This document shows, in pieces, positions 7,393 through 17,668 of a stretch of DNA of 64,000 nucleotides. Below the pieces are notes generated by a model. It was not told the DNA's origin. It ran no database searches and saw only the letters and a list, made by a program, of their open reading frames with translations. This DNA comes from Streptomyces venezuelae. Its GTDB lineage: Bacteria; Actinomycetota; Actinomycetes; Streptomycetales; Streptomycetaceae. The position numbers were made by a program, and so were the translations under genes. Each line of letters opens with the position of its first letter. Position 1 is the first letter of the stretch. The DNA lies in NCBI RefSeq assembly GCF_008642375.1, contig NZ_CP029194.1, forward strand, positions 5,511,001-5,575,000. Reading direction: 5' to 3'.

Positions 7393-8697
7393 ATGGAACC
7401 CCGCAACCCCTGGCAGGCACTCACCCGGTCCCGCTTCCCGCTCGGCCCCTGGCCCTGGCGGGCCGCCGGGTACCTCGCCACCGGGGGCCTCGTCGGGGCC
7501 CTCGCCTGTCTCGTCCTCCTCGTCCTCGGGGTGTTCTCGCTGCTCCTCGTCGGGCTGCCGCTGCTCCTCCTCTCCGGGCTCGCCCTCGGCTCCGTCGAGC
7601 GGCTCCGGCTCCGGCTCGTCGACCTGGACCCGGCCCCCGACCCGCACCGCGTCCCCACCGCCCCCGGCCTGACAGCCTGGCTCCGGCTCCGGGTGGGGGA
7701 ACAGGCGACCTGGCGCGAGCTCGGACACGGGCTGCTGCTCGCCACGGTCCTGTGGCCGCTCGACCTCATCGCCCTCGCCGTCGGCGTCGGCCTGCCCCTC
7801 GCCCTCCTCGGCACCCCGCTCCAGCTGGCGGCGGACGGCCACGAGGCCAAGGCCGTCAAGGCGTACCTGGTCACCTCCTACCCCGAGGCCTTCGCCGCCG
7901 CGCTCCTCGGCGCCCTCCTCCTCGTCGCCCTCGCCTACCCCCTGGCCGCCGTCGCCGGCGCCCGCGCCGCCCTCGCCCGCGCCCTGCTCGCCCCGCGCGA
8001 CACCGATGCGGGGGACGCCAGGATCGGCGAGGTCATCGCCTCCCGCGCGCGGCTCGTCGACGCCTTCGAGGCCGAGCGCCGCCGGATCGAGCGCGACCTC
8101 CACGACGGGGCGCAGCAGCGGCTCGTCGCCCTCACCATGACCCTCGGCCTCGCCCGCCTCGACGCCCCGCCGGGACCGCTCGCCGAGCAGCTGGCCAAGG
8201 CCCACGCGGAGGCCGGGCAGGTGCTGACCGAGCTGCGGGAGCTGATCCACGGCATCCACCCGCAGGTCCTGGCCGACTACGGCCTCGGCGCCGCCCTCGC
8301 CGACGCCGCCGACCGCTCGGCCGTCCCCGTCGACACCGACGTCGACCTGCCCCGGCTGCCCGCCTCCGTCGAGAGCGCCGGCTACTTCGTGGCCTGCGAG
8401 GCCCTCGCCAACATCGGCAAGCACAGCGGCGCCGCCCAGGCGAGGATCACCGCCCGGTACGCGGACGGCGTCCTGCGGCTCGACGTCGAGGACGACGGGC
8501 GGGGCGCCGCCGATCCGGCCCGCGGCACCGGGCTCACCGGACTCGCCGACCGGATCGCCGTCCTCGATGGCACACTGACGATCATGAGCCCGCCGGGCGG
8601 GCCGACCGTCCTGCGAGTGGAGATCCCGTGCCGAACCCTCCGAGAAAGCTCCGCGTCGTCCTCGCCGAGGACAGCGTCCTCCTCCGTGAGGGACTGA
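7393..8697 (+). CDS. NarL-type sensor histidine kinase
   Basis: 434 aa if started at ATG 7393. The N-terminal half (about residues 20-205) has four or five hydrophobic helices in the arrangement of the Streptomyces sensor domain found with HisKA_3 kinases. The dimerisation box RRIERDLHDGAQQRL carries phospho-acceptor His237. The ATPase domain follows with an N-box-like ACEALANIGKHS, the DDGRGAADPARGTGLTGL G-boxes and the end TILRVEIP-like. After that the frame runs on for about 20 Ser/Arg-rich residues inside the next gene. It pairs with the response regulator that starts at 8628. The signal is unknown. Confidence 0.85.
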   Translation: MEPRNPWQALTRSRFPLGPWPWRAAGYLATGGLVGALACLVLLVLGVFSLLLVGLPLLLLSGLALGSVERLRLRLVDLDPAPDPHRVPTAPGLTAWLRLRVGEQATWRELGHGLLLATVLWPLDLIALAVGVGLPLALLGTPLQLAADGHEAKAVKAYLVTSYPEAFAAALLGALLLVALAYPLAAVAGARAALARALLAPRDTDAGDARIGEVIASRARLVDAFEAERRRIERDLHDGAQQRLVALTMTLGLARLDAPPGPLAEQLAKAHAEAGQVLTELRELIHGIHPQVLADYGLGAALADAADRSAVPVDTDVDLPRLPASVESAGYFVACEALANIGKHSGAAQARITARYADGVLRLDVEDDGRGAADPARGTGLTGLADRIAVLDGTLTIMSPPGGPTVLRVEIPCRTLRESSASSSPRTASSSVRD

Positions 8698-9290
8698 TCG
8701 GCCTCCTGACCCGTTTCGGCCACGAGGTCGTCGCCGCCGCCGGTGACGCCGACGGCCTGCGCGAGGCGGTCGCCGCCCACGACCCGGACATCGTCGTCAC
8801 CGACGTCCGGATGCCGCCCGGCTTCCAGGACGAGGGGCTGCGCGCCGCGGTCGCGCTGCGCGCCGAGCGGCCGGCCCTGCCGGTCCTGGTCCTGAGCCAG
8901 TACGTGCAGCGCAGCTACGCCGCCGACCTCCTCGACTCGGGCGACGGCACCGGTGTCGGCTACCTCCTGAAGGACCGGGTGGGGCAGGTCGAGGAGTTCG
9001 TCGAGGCCCTCACGCAGGTCGCCGGCGGCGGCACGGTCGTCGATCCCGAGGTCGTCCGGCAGCTGCTGCGCCGCCACCGGGACCCGCTGGAGGCGCTGAC
9101 CCCGCGCGAGCGGGAGGTCCTGGGCCTGGTCGCGGAGGGGCACTCCAACGGGGAGATCGCCCGCCGGCTGGTGGTGACGGAGGCCGCCGTCGGCAAGCAC
9201 ATCGGGAACATCCTGGCCAAGCTCGACCTGCCGCAGGCCGAGGACACCCACCGCCGCGTCCTCGCCGTCCTGACCTACCTCCGGGCCTGA
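8628..9290 (+). CDS. NarL/LuxR-family response regulator
   Basis: 220 aa from GTG 8628 with GTGGAG just upstream. The receiver domain (about 8-125) has acidic residues in LAEDSVLL, phospho-acceptor Asp59 in VTDVRMPP, and conserved Lys in YLLKDR. The LuxR helix-turn-helix (about 150-210) contains LTPREREVLGLVAEGHSNGEIARRL. The gene starts 70 bp inside the kinase frame, so the two are translationally linked. A hairpin-rich region at 9300-9366 ends the transcript. Confidence 0.92.
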   Translation: MPNPPRKLRVVLAEDSVLLREGLIGLLTRFGHEVVAAAGDADGLREAVAAHDPDIVVTDVRMPPGFQDEGLRAAVALRAERPALPVLVLSQYVQRSYAADLLDSGDGTGVGYLLKDRVGQVEEFVEALTQVAGGGTVVDPEVVRQLLRRHRDPLEALTPREREVLGLVAEGHSNGEIARRLVVTEAAVGKHIGNILAKLDLPQAEDTHRRVLAVLTYLRA

Positions 9291-9336
9291 GCGGGAGCGG
9301 CGGCCGGCCCTGGCCGGCCGGGACCGGGAACGACAA

Positions 9337-9366
9337 GAAAGCCCCCCGCCGAAGCGAGGGGCTTTC
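9337..9366. terminator. Bidirectional terminator between response regulator and tRNA-Lys copy 2
   Basis: The stem GAAAGCCCC (9337-9345) pairs with GGGGCTTTC (9358-9366). Immediately before it (9301-9320) is a second perfect GC hairpin, CGGCCGGCC-CT-GGCCGGCCG. Confidence 0.8.
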
Positions 9367-9374
9367 CCTGTCTG

Positions 9375-9448
9375 TGCGCCGCCAGGGACTCGAACCCCGG
9401 ACCCGCTGATTAAGAGTCAGCTGCTCTAACCAACTGAGCTAGCGGCGC
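9375..9448 (-). tRNA. tRNA-Lys (anticodon CTT), copy 2
   Basis: Identical over 74 nt to copy 1: loop CTCTTAA with anticodon CTT, discriminator A, no encoded CCA. The 5' flank GTCAGCAG is shared by all three copies, and the first 15 nt upstream nearly match copy 1. Confidence 0.97.
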
Positions 9449-9463
9449 CTGCTGACAGAGAAA

Positions 9464-9489
9464 ATACTACCTGGTCCTGAGGGGTGCTC
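9464..9489 (-). promoter_or_regulatory. Promoter of tRNA-Lys copy 2
   Basis: On the minus strand TAGTAT (9464-9469) is the -10 box, 15 nt from the tRNA. GAGCACCCCTC (9479-9489) stands 8 nt upstream of GTAGTAT, exactly as in copy 1. Confidence 0.55.
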
Positions 9490-9549
9490 GTGACAGCCCC
9501 GCCGGAGCGCCGTCCGGCGGGGTCGCGACACCACCTGCTGGGCCGCCTT

Positions 9550-10308
9550 CTAGATCGCCAGCGAGAGCACCACCGGGGCGGCGCGCCGGTTGAGCGTGTC
9601 CGCCGCGGCGCGCAGCCGGTGGGCGTGCTCGATCGGCAGGGACAGGGCCAGGCAGCCCACGGCCGAGCCCGCCGTCAGCGGGACGGCGGCGCAGACCGTG
9701 CCGACCGCGTACTCCTGGAGGTCGAGGACCGGGACGGTCGCCGGCTGGCTGTCGAGCTTCGAGAAGAGGATCCGCTCGTTGGTGATCGTCCTGGAGGTCA
9801 GCCGGGCGATCTTGTGGCGGGCGAGGTGGTCCCGCCGCCCGTTCTGGTCGAGCTGTGTGAGCAGGCACTTGCCGACGGCGCTGGCGTGCGCCGCCGAGCG
9901 GAAGTCCACCCATTCGTTGACCTTCGGGGTGCGCGGCCCGTCGGCGAACTGGGTGATCTTCACTTCGCCGTCGATGTACCGGCTGATGTAGACGGCCGCG
10001 CCGACGGAGTCGCGCAGTTCGGTCAGGGTCTCCTGGAGCTTGGCCTCCAGCGCTTCGCGGCGGGTCAGGCCGGAACCGAGGAGGACGAGGGAGTCCCCGA
10101 TGACGTACGCGCCGTCGGCGACCTGCTCGACGTACCCCTCGCGGCGGAGCATGAGGAGCAGCGACGAGAGGTGGGCGACGGGAAGGCCGGTCTCGCGGGC
10201 GATCTGGACGTCCGTCACTCCGCCACCGTGCCGTGAGACCGTCTCGAGGACGCGCAAGGCGTATTGCACCGAGTGGAACGGCGCGGTGGGCTCGGGCTTC
10301 AGCGCCAC
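9550..10308 (-). CDS. IclR-family transcriptional regulator
   Basis: 252 aa from GTG 10308. The N-terminal winged helix (about 12-75) reads YALRVLETVSRHGGGVTDVQ then IARETGLPVAHLSSLL. The C-terminal effector domain (about 80-250) has the IclR features SAAHASAVGKCLL, LQEYAVGTVCAAVPL and GCLALSLP. IclR proteins bind a small metabolite and usually repress neighbouring catabolic genes. Here the divergent neighbour 460 bp away is a luciferase-like monooxygenase, a possible but unproven target. The inverted repeat at 10355-10381 could be its operator. Confidence 0.9.
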   Translation of the reverse strand: MALKPEPTAPFHSVQYALRVLETVSRHGGGVTDVQIARETGLPVAHLSSLLLMLRREGYVEQVADGAYVIGDSLVLLGSGLTRREALEAKLQETLTELRDSVGAAVYISRYIDGEVKITQFADGPRTPKVNEWVDFRSAAHASAVGKCLLTQLDQNGRRDHLARHKIARLTSRTITNERILFSKLDSQPATVPVLDLQEYAVGTVCAAVPLTAGSAVGCLALSLPIEHAHRLRAAADTLNRRAAPVVLSLAI

Positions 10309-10771
10309 GGTTTCCCCCTACCAGGTTGTGACCGCAAGCTTTCGTACCACGATAGCCGCCAAGGGCCCTTTAAGGGGCGGCTGTTGGCGAGAATGATGCG
10401 GAGGATCCATGGCCTGGGCTGGGGCGCACCACCCTGGCATATGCCTATGTCATGACTCCTTCACAGAGTCTCAGGTCAGGGCCGTGCGGGGCCGGGTTCG
10501 CGCTCACGTTCGGGTGGCGGCGGCCGAGAGATTTTTTACGGGGAAGCGGACCCGCGAAAGCTCCGGCGGAGCCCCTGCGAGCGGTTCCGCCGTGGCCGAG
10601 AACGTACGGAGGGCGGATGCGGGCGGCCGGACGACAGAAATACGCGAGACGGGCACGAGGCGAGCGCGAGACGGTCGAGGGGTACTGCAGCGGGGTGCCG
10701 GAATAACCGGAGACACCCTCCTGTTGTGTCCCGAGTCTTACCAACCGCACGTGCCGAGGAGGGTCCCCACG
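10309..10771. other. 463-bp divergent intergenic region
   Basis: It holds the promoters of the IclR gene and the monooxygenase gene. The clearest element is GCCGCC (10355-10360) mirrored by GGCGGC (10376-10381) around the 10-bp palindrome AAGGGCCCTT, about 50 nt upstream of the IclR start. Short open frames on both strands lack ribosome sites and coding character. Confidence 0.5.
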
Positions 10772-11842
10772 GTGACCGACGCCATTCGAGGAGAGACGCG
10801 GGGCACCGCGCCCGTACCGCTGTCCGTACTGGACCTGGTGACCGTCGGCAGAGGCGGCTCCGCGACCGAGTCGCTCGCCACCAGCGTCGAGCTGGTCCGG
10901 CTCGCCGAGCGACGTGGCTTCCACCGGCACTGGGTGGCCGAACACCACTCCATGCCCGGCGTCGCCTCCTCCTCGCCGGCGGTGATCCTCGCCCACCTCG
11001 CGGCCCACACCCGCCGCATCCGCCTCGGCTCCGGCGGCGTCATGCTGTCCAACCACGCCCCGCTCGTCATCGCCGAGCAGTTCGGCACCCTGGAGGCCCT
11101 CGCCCCGGGCCGGGTCGACCTCGGCCTCGGCCGCGCCCCCGGCACGGACGGCGCCACGGCCGCCGCGCTGCGCCGCGCCGAGTCGCCGAAGGAGGGCGCC
11201 GACGACTTCCCGGAGCAGCTCGCCGAGCTGACCCGTTTCCTGGACGACGACTTCCCGGACGGGCACCCGTACTCCCGTATCCACGCCATCCCCGGCCCCG
11301 TGCAGGGTCCGAAGGGCCGGCCGCCGGTCTGGCTGCTCGGCTCCTCCGGCTTCAGCGCCCGCCTCGCGGGCCTGCTCGGGCTGCCCTTCGCCTTCGCCCA
11401 CCACTTCTCCGGGCGGAACACGATTCCGGCGCTCGACCTCTACCGGGAGTCCTTCCGGCCCTCGGGCCTCCTCGACGCCCCGTATGCGGTGATCAGCGTC
11501 GCGACGCTCGCCGCCGAGGACGCGGCGGAGGCCCGCCGCCAGGTACTGACCGGAGCCCTCGCGATGCTGCAGCTGCGCTCCGGCCGGCCGGGGTTGATGC
11601 CGACGCCCGAGGAGGCGGAGGCGTACCGTGTCAGCCCCATCGAGCGGGAGTTCATGGACGAGTGGGTGGGGAACGTCCTGTACGGCACCCCGGACGAGGT
11701 CCGCACGGGCCTCGACGACCTGCAGAAGCGCACGGGCGCCGACGAGCTGATGCTCACGGCCAACGTGCACAGCGGGGAGGCGCGGCTGCGGAGTCATGGA
11801 CTGATCGCGGACGCGTACGAGCTTCCGGAGCTCGCGGAGTAG
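10772..11842 (+). CDS. Luciferase-like (LLM) flavin-dependent monooxygenase
   Basis: 356 aa from GTG 10772, preceded by GAGGAGG. The TIM-barrel LLM fold is indicated by SVLDLVTVGRG near the start, HWVAEHHSMPGVASSSP, RIRLGSGGVMLSNHAPLVIAEQF-type strands (about 70-95), GRVDLGLGRAPG and PPVWLLGSSGFSARLAG. These match group 1 alkanal-type enzymes (MsnO8 family). It would use reduced flavin and O2 on an unknown substrate; no flavin reductase is adjacent. The long frame upstream of GTG 10772 is not credible coding sequence. Confidence 0.85.
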   Translation: MTDAIRGETRGTAPVPLSVLDLVTVGRGGSATESLATSVELVRLAERRGFHRHWVAEHHSMPGVASSSPAVILAHLAAHTRRIRLGSGGVMLSNHAPLVIAEQFGTLEALAPGRVDLGLGRAPGTDGATAAALRRAESPKEGADDFPEQLAELTRFLDDDFPDGHPYSRIHAIPGPVQGPKGRPPVWLLGSSGFSARLAGLLGLPFAFAHHFSGRNTIPALDLYRESFRPSGLLDAPYAVISVATLAAEDAAEARRQVLTGALAMLQLRSGRPGLMPTPEEAEAYRVSPIEREFMDEWVGNVLYGTPDEVRTGLDDLQKRTGADELMLTANVHSGEARLRSHGLIADAYELPELAE

Positions 11843-11968
11843 CCGGGAACTTCCCGGAGGGGCCGCCCGCGCCTCGCGGGGCGCTGGATCCCGGCTCGAA
11901 AACCCGGGTTTCCGTGGCGCGTTGGTTCGGTCCTGAACCACCGCCCCCTCACCCCTAAGCGAACCTTA

Positions 11969-12006
11969 AACCGCTCGTCACCCATGGTGGCGGGCGGTTC
12001 CGTTTT
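11969..12006. terminator. Stem-loop with T-run downstream of the monooxygenase gene
   Basis: A 13-bp stem with two G-U pairs (AACCGCTCGTCAC with GTGGCGGGCGGTT, 11969-11999) is followed by CCGTTTTG. A smaller hairpin, CCGGGAA-C-TTCCCGG, is at 11843-11857. Confidence 0.65.
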
Positions 12007-12041
12007 GTGCTGCACCCCTCTGACAAGGGCTTTCCTCATCA

Positions 12042-12076
12042 AATTGGTCTAGTCCTCAATCTGGTTCAGACCATTG
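12042..12076. promoter_or_regulatory. Two DasR/chitinase-type operators before the GH18 chitinase
   Basis: AATTGGTCTAGTCCTC (12042-12057) and ATCTGGTTCAGACCAT (12059-12074) are adjacent dre-like half-palindromes. Such paired 12-bp elements are the hallmark of Streptomyces chitinase promoters. They end about 80 nt before GTG 12158. Confidence 0.85.
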
Positions 12077-12157
12077 ACGTGCTGTTCATGCGCCGGTTAT
12101 CACTTCCTCAGCTCCTGTACGGCACCACCCAGTTCTCCCCCCCTTCGGAGGCCGCAC

Positions 12158-13855
<1,698 letters not shown>

Positions 13856-13884
13856 GGCCCTGACCCGCTGAGCACCACATGACC

Positions 13885-13923
13885 ACTGCCCCCGCCCGGA
13901 ATGTCCCTCCGGCCGGGGGCAGT
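13885..13923. terminator. Bidirectional terminator between chitinase and GGDEF-EAL gene
   Basis: A 15-bp stem with one mismatch (13885-13899 with 13909-13923) and a 9-nt loop lies between two convergent stop codons. Confidence 0.8.
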
Positions 13924-13953
13924 TCCATGCCCTGAGTCATACGGATGCGGGGT

Positions 13954-15870
13954 TCAGACCCGCAGGGGCTCCGCGCCGATCAGTTCCGCGATCCGGTCCG
14001 GGGCCACCGCCCGCGAGTACAGCCAGCCCTGCCCCGTGTCGCAGCCGATCCGGCGCAGCCGGGCCGCCTGCCCCGAGGTCTCGACGCACTCGGCGGTGAC
14101 GGTGAGACCGAGCCGGTGCGCGAGCTGGACGAGCGCCTCGACGATCAGCTCGTCGGCCGGGTTCGGGTGCTCCTCGTCCTGGAAACCGCGGACGAAGGAG
14201 CCGTCCAGCTTGAGCACGGAGACCGGCAGCCGGCTCAGGTAGGCGAGGTTCGAGTAGCCGGTGCCGAAGTCGTCGATCGCGATCCGCACTCCCATGTCGC
14301 TCAGCGCCTTGAGCGCCTGGAGCGGCCGCCCGGCCGAGCCCATCACGGCGGACTCGGTCAGTTCGAGCTGGAGCAGGTGCGGGGCGAGCCCGGTCTCCGC
14401 GAGGATCCCGGCGACGTCCGCGACCAGGTCGGAGTCCCAGACCTGGCGGACCGCCACGTTGACGCTCACGAAGATCGGGCGCTCGCGCGGATGGTCCTTC
14501 TGCCACTGCCGGGCCTGACGGCAGGCGGTCCGCAGCACCCACCGTCCGAGCTCGACGATCGAGCCGTCCTCCTCGGCGATCCCGATGAACCGATTCGGCG
14601 GGAGCGAGCCGAACTGCGGGTGGTTCCAGCGCACCAGCGCCTCCACGCCGCGCACCGCCCCGTCCGCCAGGTCCACGAGCGGCTGGTACTCCAGGCCGAA
14701 CTCCCCGCGCTCCACGGCCGGGCGGAGCGTGGAGGAGAGCGCCTGCCGGGTCATCCGGTGCGCGTTGCGCTCCGGGTCGAAGAGCGTCCAGCGGGCCTTG
14801 CCGTCCGCCTTCGCCCAGTACAGCGTGGTGTCGGCGGCCTGCATGAGGGCGGTCGCCGTCGTCCCGTGCGCGGTGCGCTCGACGACGCCGATCGAGGCGG
14901 AGACCGAGAGCCGCTGACCGCCCAGGTCGAAGGGGCGCTGGAGCGCGCAGAGCACCGAGCGCGCGAGGTCGGCCAGTTGCTCCGTACCGGTGGAGTCCTC
15001 GACGAGGATCGCGAACTCGTCGCCGCCGAGCCGCGCCACGAGGTGGCCGCCGCTGCGGGTGTAGCCGTCGCTGTCCGCGCACTCGGTCAGACGGGAGGCG
15101 ACGGCGGCGAGGAGCCGGTCGCCGACCCGGTGGCCGAGGGTGTCGTTGACGGCCTTGAAGCCGTCGAGATCGAGGTAGCAGAGACCGATCCGCCCTGTTC
15201 TGCCATACCCGTATGACTCATGCGACTGATGCGATTCATGTGACTCGTAGGACGAGTCGGTGTCCTGGGTGGCGGCCTCCAGGGCCGAGGAGAGCCGCTC
15301 GAAGAACAGGGCCCGGTTGGGCAGTCGGGTCACCGGGTCGTGCATCTGGAGGTGGCGCAGTCGCGCCTGGAGCTCGCGCCGGTCGCTGACGTCCGCGATC
15401 GACAGGAGGACGCGCCGGCTGTCGGGTACGGGGGAGACGGTGACCTCGGCCCACAGCGAGCGCCCGTCGGGGTGCTTGAGCCGGCGTGTGCAGCGGAAGC
15501 GGGAGCGGCGGCCGCGGAGGACCTCGTGGTACGCGTGCCAGGTGCGGCCGTCGGACGCGAGGTCGACGAGATCGGCGGCGGCCTGTTCGCGGAGCGCCCC
15601 GGCCTCGGTGCCGAGGAGGGTGGCGAGGGAGTCGTTGGCCGTGACGACGATGCCGTCCTGGTCGACGACGGCCATGGCGAGCTGCGCGGCCCGGAAGGCG
15701 GCGCGGTAGTCGCGGAGTTCGGTCGTACTGAGGGAGCCGGGGGCCGGATCGGGGACGAGGTCGGTCTGACGCGTGGCACAGGGCTCGGCGTGACGCTCCG
15801 TGACGGCGGGATCGGTCTGGGGCATCTCCGGCGGCTCTGGGTGCACCGGACCTTCGGGGGTTTCGCTCAC
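13954..15870 (-). CDS. PAS-GGDEF-EAL cyclic-di-GMP protein
   Basis: 638 aa from GTG 15870, with GGAGCG before it; the frame stays open upstream but without another credible start. A PAS domain (about 55-170, QLAMAVVDQDGIVVTANDSL) precedes a GGDEF domain whose catalytic motif is intact (residues 282-286) and an EAL domain with intact EAL (410-412) and DDFGTGYSNL. Both synthesis and breakdown of c-di-GMP are possible. A short His/Glu/Ser repeat (about 206-222) sits in the first part of the GGDEF domain. No membrane segment is seen. In Streptomyces, c-di-GMP acts through BldD on the timing of development. Confidence 0.9.
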   Translation of the reverse strand: MSETPEGPVHPEPPEMPQTDPAVTERHAEPCATRQTDLVPDPAPGSLSTTELRDYRAAFRAAQLAMAVVDQDGIVVTANDSLATLLGTEAGALREQAAADLVDLASDGRTWHAYHEVLRGRRSRFRCTRRLKHPDGRSLWAEVTVSPVPDSRRVLLSIADVSDRRELQARLRHLQMHDPVTRLPNRALFFERLSSALEAATQDTDSSYESHESHQSHESYGYGRTGRIGLCYLDLDGFKAVNDTLGHRVGDRLLAAVASRLTECADSDGYTRSGGHLVARLGGDEFAILVEDSTGTEQLADLARSVLCALQRPFDLGGQRLSVSASIGVVERTAHGTTATALMQAADTTLYWAKADGKARWTLFDPERNAHRMTRQALSSTLRPAVERGEFGLEYQPLVDLADGAVRGVEALVRWNHPQFGSLPPNRFIGIAEEDGSIVELGRWVLRTACRQARQWQKDHPRERPIFVSVNVAVRQVWDSDLVADVAGILAETGLAPHLLQLELTESAVMGSAGRPLQALKALSDMGVRIAIDDFGTGYSNLAYLSRLPVSVLKLDGSFVRGFQDEEHPNPADELIVEALVQLAHRLGLTVTAECVETSGQAARLRRIGCDTGQGWLYSRAVAPDRIAELIGAEPLRV

Positions 15871-16226
15871 CGCTCGCTCCCGTAGTGCAGTCGGGCCGTT
15901 CACATGTGGTCGGGATGGTCGGCCAAGGAAAAGTGAGCCGATCATAGAGCCCGTTCGGGGGCCCGTTCCAGCTCCGAGGGCTCTCCGGGAGCCGGTGACC
16001 ATCGCGGGACGCCTCGCCGCCACCCCTCGCCCGATCGTTTCTGCACAGGTCTGACACGGGCCGGTGGCGACGTGACCGAATGTGACTTTCCGTGAGCTGG
16101 TCCCCGCTCGTGTCGCGTCGACCCGGCGGTGTCTCCTCACCCGACCGGGGCAGCGGAAACGTGCGAAATGCCGCAAATCATCACAAGGTGGTTGTGGTGT
16201 CCCGCCCTACCGATCCGGAGGTCCAC
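15871..16226. other. 356-bp divergent intergenic region
   Basis: It must carry the promoters of the GGDEF-EAL gene and the metalloprotease gene. The minus-strand frame of the former is open through most of it, but reads as Arg-rich low-quality sequence. I see the ribosome site of the protease and no other clear element. Confidence 0.4.
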
Positions 16227-17477
16227 GTGAGGGGTCAGCAGCCACTCGGGGGAGTGGAGCGGCCGAGGCTGCGTTCCGGCGCGGCGGCCTTCACCGCGCT
16301 CGCCGCGCTCGCCGCCACCGGGCTCGTCGCGGGCCCCGCCGTCGGCGCGCCCGCGGGGAACCCCTGCACCCTGCCCCGCACCGCGGCCCACCACTCGCTC
16401 GGCCTCGACACCTGGAACGGCTCCTACCCGCGCCCCACCCGCACCCTCGACGCAGTCATGATCTTCCTGTCCTTCCCGGACTCCGCCCCGCTCACCACCC
16501 CGGCGGAACTCGCTGCCGACCACTTCCCGGCCACCAGCGAGTACTTCGACCGCGCCTCCTACGGCCGCTTCGACCTGCGCCCGCACCCGCGGTCCGACTG
16601 GACCCGGATGCCGCAGGAGTCGGGGGCGTACGACATACGGCGCGACTGGGACTCCGGGAAGCGCGCGGCCTATCTGCGCGACGCGGTCGCCGCCGTCGAC
16701 GCGGACGTCGACTTCTCCCTGTACGACGTCGTCTACCTGGTCGCCGACCCGGACGCGCCCGGCGTGGACTCCGACGCGACGAAGGTCGTCAACCTCGAAC
16801 GCCCGCTGAAGGCCGACGGCACCGAGATCAAGCGGGTCGTCACGGTCTTCGAGCGGCACCCGCCCGACCGGAACGTCCTCGCCCACGAGACCGGCCACGT
16901 CTTCGACCTGCCCGACCTGTACCACCGCCCGTCGGACGGCAAGGGAGACTGGGACACCCATGTGGGCGACTGGGACGTCATGGGCAGTCAGTTCGGGCTC
17001 GCGCCCGACCTCTTCGGCTGGCACAAGTGGAAGCTCGGCTGGCTCTCCGGCGCCCACGTGACCTGCGTCCAGGGGCCCGGCCCCCAGCTGGTCAGCCTGG
17101 AGCCGACCGGCGCCCCGCCCACGGAGAGCGGCACCCTCGGTACCCGGCTCGCCGTCGTCAGGACCGGCCCCGACAGCGTCCTGGCGATCGAGGCCCGCGG
17201 CGCCGCCGGCAACGACACCGAGACCTGCACCGAGGGCGTCCTCCTCTACCGGGTGCGCAACGGCGCGGCCTCCGGCGACGGCCCGGTCCAGGTCGTCGAC
17301 ACCCACCCGCGCACCGAGGCGTGCTGGGACCGCTCCGTCTACCCGCCGCTCGCGGACGCGCCGCTGGAGGAGGGCGAGACCTTCACCGTGCCGGGCACGG
17401 GTGTACGCGTCGAGGTGGCGGACCGCACGGAGGCGGGCGGCTGGACGGTGAAGGTCACCCCGCCCGGCACGGGCTGA
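16227..17477 (+). CDS. Secreted M6-like zinc metalloprotease
   Basis: 416 aa from GTG 16227, with GGAGG 5 nt upstream. The signal peptide (about residues 15-47) ends PAVGAPAG. The protein then reads VMIFLSFPDS, PATSEYFDRASYGRFDL and the zinc site HETGHVFDLPDLY (His220, Glu221, His224), followed by DWDVMGS and FGWHKWKLGW. This is the order seen in M6 (immune inhibitor A-like) peptidases. The C-terminal 130 residues form a beta-rich domain. It probably degrades proteins outside the cell. It converges with tRNA-Lys copy 3 across a shared terminator. Confidence 0.82.
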   Translation: MRGQQPLGGVERPRLRSGAAAFTALAALAATGLVAGPAVGAPAGNPCTLPRTAAHHSLGLDTWNGSYPRPTRTLDAVMIFLSFPDSAPLTTPAELAADHFPATSEYFDRASYGRFDLRPHPRSDWTRMPQESGAYDIRRDWDSGKRAAYLRDAVAAVDADVDFSLYDVVYLVADPDAPGVDSDATKVVNLERPLKADGTEIKRVVTVFERHPPDRNVLAHETGHVFDLPDLYHRPSDGKGDWDTHVGDWDVMGSQFGLAPDLFGWHKWKLGWLSGAHVTCVQGPGPQLVSLEPTGAPPTESGTLGTRLAVVRTGPDSVLAIEARGAAGNDTETCTEGVLLYRVRNGAASGDGPVQVVDTHPRTEACWDRSVYPPLADAPLEEGETFTVPGTGVRVEVADRTEAGGWTVKVTPPGTG

Positions 17478-17554
17478 CCGGAACCCTCACGGGTCCGACC
17501 GGAGCCCTGCCGCTCCGACCGGAACCCCGCCGCGGAAGTTCCCGTCGCGCACAC

Positions 17555-17588
17555 GAAGAAGCCCCCCGCTTCCGCGAGGGGCTTCTTC
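17555..17588. terminator. Bidirectional terminator between protease and tRNA-Lys copy 3
   Basis: GAAGAAGCCCC (17555-17565) pairs with GGGGCTTCTTC (17578-17588). Loop and stem closely resemble the terminator behind tRNA-Lys copy 2. Confidence 0.85.
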
Positions 17589-17594
17589 CGTCTG

Positions 17595-17668
17595 TGCGCC
17601 GCCAGGGACTCGAACCCCGGACCCGCTGATTAAGAGTCAGCTGCTCTAACCAACTGAGCTAGCGGCGC
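17595..17668 (-). tRNA. tRNA-Lys (anticodon CTT), copy 3
   Basis: Identical over 74 nt to copies 1 and 2. Its first 10 nt overlap the end of the protein-coding gene 17659-18288, whose TAG stop is tRNA positions 8-10. Confidence 0.97.

Noticed and set aside
10452..10706. 84-residue open frame between the IclR and monooxygenase genes
   Set aside because: No ribosome site, Arg-rich random composition, no codon pattern expected for a Streptomyces gene.
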